This document shows, piece after piece, positions 6,777 to 14,829 of a stretch of 48,434 nucleotides of DNA. The stretch is taken from assembly GCA_016935315.1 (NCBI GenBank), contig JAFGRD010000064.1, forward strand, positions 1 to 48,434. The letters run 5' to 3'. The notes beneath the pieces were generated by a model that saw nothing but the letters and a program-made list of their open reading frames with translations, was not told the origin of the DNA and made no database searches. The position numbers and the translations under genes are program-made. Within the stretch, counting starts at the first letter, position 1, and each line of letters starts with the position of its first letter. The DNA comes from Pirellulales bacterium (GTDB taxonomy: Bacteria > Planctomycetota > Planctomycetia > Pirellulales > Thermoguttaceae).

Positions 6777-9635
6777 ATGTTGTTCCTGACTCGGCTTCCG
6801 TCGAGCCGTCGGGCCGGCAGAAGCTCCACTATCCGATACGGCGTCTTCTCTCGCTTCGCGACCCCGAACCGCCGGCGGCCCATGCCGTTGGCGTTCGAGC
6901 CGCTCGAAGATCGGATGTTTCTCTCTGCGGCGCCGGTCGGCACCTTCTACGGCGACGGACAAGTTCAAACGGCCCTGCTTGACTTCACTTTTGACGACAC
7001 GCCCGTGCTGGAAGAGACCGAACACGGCGTGCTGATCAGCCTCGACGGCGAGGAAACCTGGCTGGCCGAGGGCGATCCGGTTGTCCCGGTCCGGGAGTCG
7101 ACCATCCTGTTGCCGCAGGGAATGAGGATCACGTCGGTCGAGACGACGTACGGAGACTCGGGCACCGTGGTCGGCAGCGGCGTGCAGCGGCTCGCGTCGC
7201 CGGTCGCCTTGCCGTTGGGCGGGAGCCTCGATCCGGACGATGCCTGGAGCACGGTCGTTTCCACGAGCTTCCCCGCACAGGCCTCCGTCACCTATTCGAA
7301 CCACACGCTTAGTGGCTACAACCTGGGCACGCTGCGCGTGTTCCCGGTTCAATACGACTCCACGGCCGACACGCTGACGTATCACTCGTCGATCTCGGTC
7401 ACGGTGACCACGACTCGAGTCGACGGCGACGAGATGATGGCGGTTCGCGACTCGGCGGCCGATTGGCAGCGGGTGGCCCAAGCGGTCGACAACCCCGAGG
7501 CGCTGGACTCGTACACGCTCGGCGTGCCCGACGACGTGGCGGCCCCCGACCTCGGCCCGCAGCTCGGGGCGGCCTCCAACGTGGAATACGTGATCATTAC
7601 CAGCAACAGTCTGGTCAATAGCTTCCAGCCGCTGGTCAACCAGAAGATCGCCCGCGGGCTGTCGGCGGGGATCATGACGACCGAGAGCATTTACGCGGGC
7701 TACAGCGGGGTCGAGACGGGCGACAACGCCGACAAGATCCGCCATTTTCTGATGGCCGCGTACACCAGCTTGGGGACGCGGTGGGTGTTGCTCGGCGGTG
7801 ACGTCGACGTGGTGCCGCAGCGGGGCGTTTATGCCAGCCAGGGATCGACGATCGACTACAGCCTGGCGACCGACATGTACTACGCGTGTCTGGACGGCCC
7901 GTGGAACGGCGACGGGGACGGGGTTTGGGGCGAGCAGAACGACGGCTACGGCGGCGGGGACATCGATTTGACGGCCGAGGTCTATATTGGCCGGGCGCCG
8001 GTCAGCAACTCGACCGAAGCCGCCAACTTCGTGGCCAAGACGATCCGCTACGAAACCACAGCGCACGCCAACCCCACTACGGCCGTCTGGCTGGGCGAGC
8101 AGCTCGACTCGAACACGTGGGGTAGCTACTCGGCAATTCCCATCCGCGACCAGGTGATGCCCGACGACTGGAACCTCATCGAGCGCTACGACTCGGCCGG
8201 CGGATGGAGCGGCAGCGATCTGCTCGGCGATCTGAACGCCAGCCCCCATCTGGTCAACCACCTGGGCCATGCCAATTCGACCTACAACGCCCGGTTGTAT
8301 AACTCCCAGGTCGCCGGTCTGTCGAACACGGATCCCTACTTCATGTATTCGCAAGGGTGCTACTCGGGTTCCTTCGACAGCCACGATCTGGCCATCGCGG
8401 AAAAGCACGTGGTCGACGATCATGGGGCTTTGGGCGTGGTGATGAACTCCCGCTACGGCTGGTACATGCCCGGCAGCACGCCCAGCGCCAGCCACCACTA
8501 CGCCATGCAGTTTTGGGACGCCGTGTTCAACGAGGACATGCTCCACCTGGGCCAGGCCAACCAGGATTCGAAAGACGACAACATGTATCGCGTCGGCGCG
8601 ACGGGCGTATATCGCTGGATCCACTTCGAGACGAATCTCTTCGGCGATCCTGAAACCCCGCTGCAAATCGGCCAGCTCCCGCCGGGTCCTCCCGCCGCAG
8701 ACGGTCAAACACCGGGGCTCTACAACCCGCACGCGTCGGATTTCCTGCTGCGGGATTCCAACGACGGCGGCACGGCCCAACACGACTTCATCTACGGTGC
8801 GGCCGGGGCGGGCTGGACGCCGCTTGCCGGCGATTTTGACGGCGACGGCATCGATACCATCGGCCTCTACGATCCCGCCACGTCGCGGTTTATGTTGCGC
8901 AACGCCAATAGCTCCGGCCTCGCGGATTGCACGTTCCTCTACGGACCGGGGGGCGCCGGCTGGCAGCCGATCGTGGGCGACTTCGACGGCGACGGGACCG
9001 ACACGATCGGTCTCTACGATCCCGCCACGTCCCGATTCTACCTGCGCAACAGCAACTCCACCGGCATCGCCGAGTTGAAGTTCGTCTACGGCCCCGCCGG
9101 CTTGGGCTGGCAGCCGATCGTAGGCGACTTCGACGGCGACGGGACCGACACGATCGGCCTCTACAATCCGGCCACCTCCTGGCTCTTCCTGCGCAACAGC
9201 AACACCACCGGGGTCGCCGACCTGAAGTACGTCTACGGTCCGCCGGGCGCCGGTTGGCAACCGATCGTGGGCGACTTCAACGACGACGGCACGGAGACCT
9301 GCGGGCTCTACGATCCGGCCGCTTCCCAGTTCTTCCTGCGCAACAGCAACACGACAGGCGTTGCCGAGGTCAAGTTCTATTACGGTCTGGGAAACGCCGG
9401 CTGGGAGCCAATCATCGGCAAGTGGATCGCTGCCGAAGGCTCGCCGGCCGAGGTGACTCCGAGCGACGCAGGTCTGCTGGGTGGGGGTCGGCCACGAGCC
9501 GAGTGGGACGCGGCTCTGGTCGAATACGACCTGGTGGACCCCAGCGGCTTCGGCGTTCGGACGCCGCACCATGGATTGCGACGAGGCCCAGCCACATCAG
9601 AGATCGATTTGCTGCTCACCCAGGGAATTGTGTAG
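6777..9635 (+). CDS. Gingipain-like (peptidase C25) surface protein with FG-GAP-like repeats, 952 aa
   Basis: The N-terminal FEPLEDRMFLSA (about residues 40-51) resembles the planctomycete LEPR tag found on large exported proteins. Residues about 268-640 match the C25 cysteine-peptidase family: VEYVIITSNSLV, ADKIRHFLMAAY, WVLLGGDVDVVPQRGVY, ATDMYYACLDG, AEVYIGRAPVSN, then LVNHLGHANS with the candidate catalytic His (H495 or H498), YSQGCYSGSFD with the candidate Cys528, and FGDPETPL. Residues about 646-890 are five repeats of exactly 49 aa (WQPIVGDFDGDGTDTIGLY type), resembling calcium-binding propeller repeats. The short C-terminal tail (EIDLLLTQGIV) matches no known sorting signal. It is probably secreted and proteolytic; substrate unknown. 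Alternative start: ATG 6882 (MPLAFEPLED). Confidence 0.8.
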   Translation: MLFLTRLPSSRRAGRSSTIRYGVFSRFATPNRRRPMPLAFEPLEDRMFLSAAPVGTFYGDGQVQTALLDFTFDDTPVLEETEHGVLISLDGEETWLAEGDPVVPVRESTILLPQGMRITSVETTYGDSGTVVGSGVQRLASPVALPLGGSLDPDDAWSTVVSTSFPAQASVTYSNHTLSGYNLGTLRVFPVQYDSTADTLTYHSSISVTVTTTRVDGDEMMAVRDSAADWQRVAQAVDNPEALDSYTLGVPDDVAAPDLGPQLGAASNVEYVIITSNSLVNSFQPLVNQKIARGLSAGIMTTESIYAGYSGVETGDNADKIRHFLMAAYTSLGTRWVLLGGDVDVVPQRGVYASQGSTIDYSLATDMYYACLDGPWNGDGDGVWGEQNDGYGGGDIDLTAEVYIGRAPVSNSTEAANFVAKTIRYETTAHANPTTAVWLGEQLDSNTWGSYSAIPIRDQVMPDDWNLIERYDSAGGWSGSDLLGDLNASPHLVNHLGHANSTYNARLYNSQVAGLSNTDPYFMYSQGCYSGSFDSHDLAIAEKHVVDDHGALGVVMNSRYGWYMPGSTPSASHHYAMQFWDAVFNEDMLHLGQANQDSKDDNMYRVGATGVYRWIHFETNLFGDPETPLQIGQLPPGPPAADGQTPGLYNPHASDFLLRDSNDGGTAQHDFIYGAAGAGWTPLAGDFDGDGIDTIGLYDPATSRFMLRNANSSGLADCTFLYGPGGAGWQPIVGDFDGDGTDTIGLYDPATSRFYLRNSNSTGIAELKFVYGPAGLGWQPIVGDFDGDGTDTIGLYNPATSWLFLRNSNTTGVADLKYVYGPPGAGWQPIVGDFNDDGTETCGLYDPAASQFFLRNSNTTGVAEVKFYYGLGNAGWEPIIGKWIAAEGSPAEVTPSDAGLLGGGRPRAEWDAALVEYDLVDPSGFGVRTPHHGLRRGPATSEIDLLLTQGIV
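8694..9428 (+). repeat. Five in-frame tandem repeats, period 147 bp
   Basis: The equivalent codon after the Gly-Trp of each unit lies at 8817, 8964, 9111, 9258 and 9405, an exact 147-bp (49-aa) spacing. Units 2 and 3 share long identical DNA stretches around GGCGACTTCGACGGCGACGG, which suggests recent duplication or gene conversion. The first and last units are more diverged. Confidence 0.85.
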
Positions 9636-9885
9636 AGGACCGGCTGGACGGCACACAACGCAGGAAATCTGGGGCGTGCACGGAATCTGGGGTAAATCGG
9701 AGGGGGAAGCAAAGAGATTCACAGCGGGGGTATAGCGCATTTCTCCTGTGGTCCGTGCTGTAAAACTTCTGTAAACGGATCGTCAGTCGGAGCCGTCTCC
9801 ATGGTGCGATGGCGGACCCTCAAGGTACCGGCTCGATAGCCTGCCGCATTGCGTGCATTTTCTTGGAAATCACGCGGTTTTGGGC
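9636..9885. other. Intergenic region, no gene seen
   Basis: Between the C25-type gene and the E1 promoter I see no motif-bearing frame and no terminator hairpin. A frame that continues into the E1 gene begins at 9849, but its first 130 residues look non-coding. Confidence 0.4.
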
Positions 9886-9914
9886 ATGACACGCCGATCC
9901 CGGGCCGTTACAAT
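9886..9914 (+). promoter_or_regulatory. Putative promoter of the E1 / lipoyl-KAS III operon
   Basis: ATGACA (9886-9891), a 17-bp spacer and TACAAT (9909-9914): five of six consensus bases in each hexamer. Transcription from about 9921 leaves a long leader of about 330 nt before the proposed start at 10254 and excludes a start at 9849. Confidence 0.5.
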
Positions 9915-10253
9915 CTCGCCCACCGAGCCCTTGTCAGAGTGTCGCCCGGACCGGGCCGGGTTCCGGCAGTCGTTTCCTGCCGCCTTGCAGAGATTTCTCG
10001 GACCTGCTATCTCACAAGATGTGGGAGGCTAGAGTCCGAACGTCCTGGCAGAGGCAGAAGTCTCTCGTGTTGGCTTCGCGACAAGAGCAATAGACCGAGA
10101 AAGGCGCTGGAAGTGGCTTCCGACCTGGATGTTCGAGGGCCCAACACGTCGTCGGTGGGCAGACATGTCCACGTTCCCCGCGGCGGTGGGAAAGTGTTGG
10201 TTCCGGTACCCGCCGGCTCATCCACATGGCGTATCGATCCGTCGCACTGCTCC

Positions 10254-12242
10254 GTGCCCGAGGTGGTCCGTTTTCCCGAGAGGCTGCCCCAGGAGGCCTT
10301 CTATAGGGTTGCCTATCCGTTGATGCTCCTTTCCCGGCGGCTGGAAGAGCGGCTGCTCGAGCTGTTCCAAAAGGGATACGTCAAGGGGACGGTGACAATC
10401 AGCATTGGCAACGAAGCCACCACGGTGGGGATGTCGATTCCATTCCGTCCCAGCCACGACGTGGTGTCGCTGTTGCACCGCGACTTCGCGGCCCACCTGT
10501 TGCTGGGCGCCACGCCTTATCAGTTGGTCTGCCAGTATCTGGCCAATGCCGACAGCCCCAGCCACGCCCGCGAGGGCAACGTTCACCATGGGGACGCCGC
10601 CACCCGCCGTTTGCCAATGATCAGCCACCTGGGCAAAATGCTCGGTCTGGTGGTCGGCGGGACTTGGGCCGCCCGGCGCCACGGCGAAGACGTGTTCGGG
10701 CTGGCGGTCATCGGCGATGGCGGCAGCAGCACCGGCGAGTTCCACGAGGCGTTGAACCTCGCCTCGGTCCAGAAGGTTCCTGTGCTGTTCCTGGTCGAGA
10801 ACAACGGCTACTCCTTTTCCACGCCGACCAGCGTCCAGTACGCTTGTGCGCATCTTTCCGACCGGGCCGCCGGCTACGGTGTTTCGGGCCGGACGATCGA
10901 CGGCACGGATCCTTGGGCAGTCTACTCGGCGGTCGGGGACGCCCTGCAGGCGATGTCGGAGGATCCCGCTCCGGTGATCCTCGAGTGCATGAGCCTGCGG
11001 CTGCACGGCCACGCCGCCTACGACAAGGCCGAATACGTTTCCGACCAGCAGAAGCGGCAGGCTTGGCAGCGCGATCCGCTGCCGAGAGCGCGCCAGAAGC
11101 TTCAGGAGATCTGCGGGTTGTCGGAGGCGGACGTGACGCCGATCGAAGAGGCCGTCGAGGAGGAAGTGCGCCGGGCGATCGACGAGGCATTGCCGGTTGC
11201 CCGGCCCCAGCCGCGCGAGCACTCATGGAGCGTTTACGCAAGTTCTTCACCGCCGTCGGTCGAACCCATGAAACTGCCCCGGGTGAAGAACGGAGAGGCC
11301 GTCAACCGCGCGTTGGACTCCATCCTGGCCAATAACCCGGAAGCCGTTCTGATGGGGCTCGATGTAGGCGTGTACGGCTCGGCGTTTAAGACCTGCAAGG
11401 GGTTGATCGATCGCCACGGTCCCGAGCGGGTGATCGACCTGCCGATTTGCGAATCGGGCACAATGGGATTCGCCTTGGGGGCTTCGCAGGTCGGCACTCG
11501 ACCGATCGTCGAGTTTCAGTTCGCGGATTTCTCGACCGAAACCGCCTCGCAATTGGGGCTCAACGCCGGGACGTGGTTCTTCCGCACGGGATGCCCGGCG
11601 CCGATGCTGATCCGCTTGCCTTGCGGCGGCGGATTGACGATGGGGGCGTTCCATTCCGGAGAGTATGAAGGGCTCTGGTCGCGATTTCCCGGGCTGAAAC
11701 TGCTCTACCCCGCCACGCCCCAGGAGACGTTCGAGGCCCTCCTGGCCGGTTTCTACGACCGCAACCCCTGCCTGGTATTCGAACACAAGCTGCTCTATTG
11801 GAGCCAAAGCGGTCCGATCGATTTCGACGGCGATCTTGAAGCCGTTTGGCGCCCCCGCTGCTATGGCGAGGGATCGGATCTGACGCTGATCGCCTTTGGG
11901 GCTATGGTCCGCGAAGCCATCGCGGCCGCCGACCACAGCGGCCGGTCAGTCGAGGTTTGGAACCCGTTTGTGCTTCAGCCGTTGGATCTTGCACCGATTC
12001 TCGCCTCGGTGGAGAAAACGGGCAGGCTGATGGTGGTTCAGGAATGTGGAGCCTCGCAGGGCCTGGGCGACCAGGTGATTGCGCAGGTCGTTCGCCGGCG
12101 CCGCTTACCGTTGAGATGCCCACCGAAGCTGATCGCCGCGCCGGATGTCCCGGTTCCTTTTGCCCCGGAGCTGGAGTCCCACTGCCGTCCCAACCGTGAC
12201 AAAATACTGTCGGGCATCGCGCAAATGCTCGAGGAGAGCTGA
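10254..12242 (+). CDS. Fused alpha-beta E1 of a 2-oxoacid dehydrogenase-type, ThDP-dependent enzyme, 662 aa
   Basis: The N-terminal half (about residues 1-330) is an E1-alpha domain: GNEATTVGMSIPFRP, VSLLHRDFAAHLLLGATPYQ, and the thiamine-diphosphate motif GDGGSS..VENNGYSFS (G154-D155-G156 to N183-N184). The C-terminal half, from about Met339 (MKLPRVKNGEAVNRALDSIL), is an E1-beta/transketolase pyrimidine-binding domain with PICESGTMGFALGASQVGTR, FEHKLLYW and VVQECGASQGLGDQV. The family decarboxylates a 2-oxoacid and passes the acyl group to a lipoyl arm. I chose GTG 10254. The frame is open from 9849, but those residues look random and a promoter lies inside them; GTG leaves the normal 23 residues before MLLSRRLEERLLELF. 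The stop overlaps the next start (TGATG), so the two are translated together. No E2 catalytic domain or E3 is nearby. Donor unknown. Confidence 0.85.
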   Translation: MPEVVRFPERLPQEAFYRVAYPLMLLSRRLEERLLELFQKGYVKGTVTISIGNEATTVGMSIPFRPSHDVVSLLHRDFAAHLLLGATPYQLVCQYLANADSPSHAREGNVHHGDAATRRLPMISHLGKMLGLVVGGTWAARRHGEDVFGLAVIGDGGSSTGEFHEALNLASVQKVPVLFLVENNGYSFSTPTSVQYACAHLSDRAAGYGVSGRTIDGTDPWAVYSAVGDALQAMSEDPAPVILECMSLRLHGHAAYDKAEYVSDQQKRQAWQRDPLPRARQKLQEICGLSEADVTPIEEAVEEEVRRAIDEALPVARPQPREHSWSVYASSSPPSVEPMKLPRVKNGEAVNRALDSILANNPEAVLMGLDVGVYGSAFKTCKGLIDRHGPERVIDLPICESGTMGFALGASQVGTRPIVEFQFADFSTETASQLGLNAGTWFFRTGCPAPMLIRLPCGGGLTMGAFHSGEYEGLWSRFPGLKLLYPATPQETFEALLAGFYDRNPCLVFEHKLLYWSQSGPIDFDGDLEAVWRPRCYGEGSDLTLIAFGAMVREAIAAADHSGRSVEVWNPFVLQPLDLAPILASVEKTGRLMVVQECGASQGLGDQVIAQVVRRRRLPLRCPPKLIAAPDVPVPFAPELESHCRPNRDKILSGIAQMLEES

Positions 12243-13561
12243 TGGACGGAACCCATTTCAGAATTTCCCTGTACCTGCCCGCTCAAGGTGCCGCCGAGAC
12301 CGAAGCAACCATCATCGAATGGAATGTCTCCGACGGCGATCATTTCAAGAAGGGGGACATTCTGGCACAAGTGGACAGCGCGAAATCCGTGTTCGACTTC
12401 GAAGCGCCCTGCGACGGGTTGGCCATTCGCGTGTATCATCTGGAAGGTGAAACCGTTTCGCTGACCGAGCCGGTCATGGAAATCGAGACGTCCGATCCGA
12501 GCATGAAAGACTGGATTCCCCCGGCCGCCGGCAGCCACGAACCCGTTCTGCGAACGGACCTGGCGGCCACGGCCCAATCCTCCAACGGCGACCGCCAACA
12601 GATCGTCCTGCTGGGCGTCGGAGGCTACCTGCCCGAACGCGTCGTCACCAACGCCGAAATGGTCAAGAGCTTCCCGGAAATCTCGGAGCAGTACGTCTTC
12701 CAGGTGACGGGCATTCGCGAGCGGCGCTGGGCGGGCGACAGCGAGCGGCCTTCCGACATGGCCTTCAAGGCGTCGTTGGAGGCGATCCGCAAGTCGAGCA
12801 TCGCCACCAAAGACATCGACGCGATCATCCTCTCGACCACCACCCCCGACGTGGCCATGCCCTCAACCGCCTGTATCCTCCAGGATCGACTCAGCCTGCA
12901 CGGCGTGCCGGCGTTCGATCTCAACGCGGCCTGCTCGGGCTGGCTGTACGCCGTCTCGATGGCCCAGGGGATGATTCTCTCCGGTATGGCTCGAAACGTG
13001 CTGACCGTGGGGGTCGACATGCAATCGCGGCTGTTGGACAAGGCCGATCGAAGCGCATACTTCATCTTCGGCGACGGCGCCGGCGCCGCAATTATTTCGG
13101 CCGGCACCTCGGGACACCGCATCCACCGGGCGATCCTCGGGGCCGATACGCGGGGAATCCACATGGCCCGGCGCGCCGAGCCCGGATACTGCATTACCAA
13201 CGGCAAGGGCGACGTCGATCCCTGGATTCGCCTCGACGGCCCCGCCCTGTTCCGCTTCGCCACCGACAGCTTCACCGCGGTGATTCGCCAGGCGATCGAC
13301 AAGACGGGCTGGAAGCCGAACGAGATGCGCTGGGTCGTTCCCCACCAGGCCAACGGGCGAATCCTCAAAGCGGCCGCCAAGCGAAGCGGCGTGGCCTTCG
13401 ACCGTTTCTATCTGAATGTTGACCACGTCGGCAATACGTCCAGCGCCAGCATCCCCCTGGCGCTGTGCGAGCTCGAAGAGAGCCTCCAGGCCAGCGACCG
13501 GCTGATCCTCTGCTCGGTCGGGGCCGGCATGACCACCGCCGCCATTTCGCTGGAGTGGTGA
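12242..13561 (+). CDS. Lipoyl domain fused to beta-ketoacyl-ACP synthase III (FabH-like), 439 aa
   Basis: Residues about 8-85 form a lipoyl/biotinyl carrier domain (IIEWNVSDGDHFKKGD, then QVDSAKSVFDFEAPCDG) with Lys48 at the lipoylation position. A linker of about 35 residues (PAAGSHEPVLRTDLAATAQS) leads to a full KAS III domain, about 120-439: VLLGVGGYLPERVVTN, FQVTGIRERRWAG, FDLNAACSGWLYAVS with Cys231, WVVPHQANGRILKAAA with His368, and VGNTSSASIPLAL with Asn398, so the Cys-His-Asn triad is complete. KAS III starts fatty-acid or polyketide synthesis by condensing an acyl thioester with malonyl-ACP. The fusion suggests that the acyl group made by the upstream E1 is carried on Lys48-lipoate and delivered in cis to Cys231. 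Start codon ATG 12242 overlaps the E1 stop by one base. Confidence 0.88.
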   Translation: MDGTHFRISLYLPAQGAAETEATIIEWNVSDGDHFKKGDILAQVDSAKSVFDFEAPCDGLAIRVYHLEGETVSLTEPVMEIETSDPSMKDWIPPAAGSHEPVLRTDLAATAQSSNGDRQQIVLLGVGGYLPERVVTNAEMVKSFPEISEQYVFQVTGIRERRWAGDSERPSDMAFKASLEAIRKSSIATKDIDAIILSTTTPDVAMPSTACILQDRLSLHGVPAFDLNAACSGWLYAVSMAQGMILSGMARNVLTVGVDMQSRLLDKADRSAYFIFGDGAGAAIISAGTSGHRIHRAILGADTRGIHMARRAEPGYCITNGKGDVDPWIRLDGPALFRFATDSFTAVIRQAIDKTGWKPNEMRWVVPHQANGRILKAAAKRSGVAFDRFYLNVDHVGNTSSASIPLALCELEESLQASDRLILCSVGAGMTTAAISLEW

Positions 13562-13606
13562 AAGCGACAGCTTCGGCCCGCGTCCTCCGGCAGCACGGCC
13601 GTCGGC

Positions 13607-14446
13607 CTACTCGTCCTTGCCCGCGTTGCTCGCCATATCGGCCTCGTCCCAGTCTTCGTCGAGCAGCTCACCGTTCTCGTCTTCCCTGGCCCGCTCCTTG
13701 CCCTTCTCGGTCGAAAGCACCTGACGCAACAGGGCGGAGAGATCGTCGTACGAATGATCGCTCGGGGGGCCCGGGGCGTATTGGAGCACGGACCGCTGAA
13801 TCCGCTCGGGCAACGCCAAAAGCGTAGACGAAACGGTGCCGTAGTCGCCGCCCGTAAGCACCACGCCGCGACGGCCGGCCACGTCCGGTTTCCGCGAAAA
13901 GGCCCGGGCGGCAACCGCCAGAAACGTGACGGCCGAGTCCAGCGTATGCAGCGTGAGCATGCGGCGGACAAACTCCTGACGCTGATCGTGATGGTCGTTC
14001 AGATTGCCGTTGGTCAGCAGGTGCAGTCCGGGCGCAAGCTCCACCACTTCGATCCGGTTGCCGCCGTAGACTACCGCTGCGTAGTCCGAGTCGGCACAAA
14101 GGTAGTTGGCGCCGGCGTAGGAACCGGTCGCCAACTCGGCGGCCGCGTACTCGGCGGCTTCCTTGGCCGTTCGCAGATTCAGCAGCTCTCGGCAAAGCAA
14201 CCCGCGCGAGCGTGGATCGGCTGGCAGCGACGTCTTGCGACGGTTGGTCACCGCAGCGACCAGGCCAAACTGATTCACTCCCAGCCAGGTCCCGCCGGCC
14301 CGGCGGTCGATCCCGCACACCGCCCGGGGTATACCCGACTGGATCTTCGGCGGTTGCGACGGTCGATCGAAGCGTTCTTCACGATTCGCGGCGAGCAAGA
14401 CCGGGGCATTTTTGGCGGTCTTGTAGAGGATGGCCATCAAGCACAT
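13607..14446 (-). CDS. NRDE / TANGO2-family protein, 279 aa
   Basis: Begins MCLMAILYKTAKNAP with Cys2, then LLAANREERFDRPSQPP, the N-R-(D/E)-E signature of the family, followed by GGTWLGVNQFGLVAAVTNRR, GANYLCADSDYAAVVYGG and HLLTNGNLND. NRDE proteins are thought to be N-terminal-nucleophile-type hydrolases or haem/lipid-handling proteins; the function is not settled. I place the start at 14446, not four codons upstream: GGAG lies just ahead (ttggagcagcttatgtgc) and Cys2 then occupies the conserved place. The C-terminal tail is strongly acidic. It lies between, and opposite to, the two KAS III genes. Its 3' end converges on the lipoyl-KAS III gene. Confidence 0.85.
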   Translation of the reverse strand: MCLMAILYKTAKNAPVLLAANREERFDRPSQPPKIQSGIPRAVCGIDRRAGGTWLGVNQFGLVAAVTNRRKTSLPADPRSRGLLCRELLNLRTAKEAAEYAAAELATGSYAGANYLCADSDYAAVVYGGNRIEVVELAPGLHLLTNGNLNDHHDQRQEFVRRMLTLHTLDSAVTFLAVAARAFSRKPDVAGRRGVVLTGGDYGTVSSTLLALPERIQRSVLQYAPGPPSDHSYDDLSALLRQVLSTEKGKERAREDENGELLDEDWDEADMASNAGKDE

Positions 14447-14458
14447 AAGCTGCTCCAA

Positions 14459-14699
14459 CGGGTGATTGGCCCCAACGCATCAAGGGCGGCACCCGAAATC
14501 CTTTGTTGTCCTGAGGTTGTGCAGGTCCGAACACGTTAGTTTAGCGGTTGGGTCCACAGCGTTGCACCCCGCCATAGAGGCAATTCACGCGGCACCGACG
14601 GCCGCGGAGCGTCCCCCTGCCGAGACGGCATTCGCCGGAACCTGGGGCCGTTCCGCTGGGCTCGATCCACCATAACCCCGCTCTTCCGGGTGATGGGAC
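14459..14699. other. Divergent intergenic region
   Basis: Between the NRDE start and the KAS III promoter. I see no small gene or structured RNA. It must hold the - strand promoter of the NRDE gene, which I cannot place. Confidence 0.3.
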
Positions 14700-14728
14700 T
14701 TGAGAAGCAGCCCGGGAACCCTTACTCT
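14700..14728 (+). promoter_or_regulatory. Putative promoter of the stand-alone KAS III gene
   Basis: TTGAGA (14700-14705), a 17-bp spacer and TACTCT (14723-14728). This leaves a leader of about 95 nt before ATG 14830. Confidence 0.4.
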
Positions 14729-14829
14729 GCGGGTTTGCCCCAAGTAGGTCGCCGCCGACAGCCGAGACCATCGGAGGGCACACGGCAAACGTACCAACCG
14801 AGGGTTTCGGCAGCGAGGGTCCAGAACGA

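Noticed and set aside
6612-9572. A 986-codon open frame on the - strand opposite the C25-type gene
   Set aside because: It is the mirror of a high-GC coding frame. The product is a Val/Arg/Gly/His-rich string without motifs, whereas the + strand shows clear C25 and repeat motifs.
9849-10253. N-terminal 135-residue extension of the E1 fusion
   Set aside because: Residues look random, a promoter (9886-9914) lies inside, and E1-alpha families begin about 20 residues before MLLSRRLEERLLELF, which fits GTG 10254.
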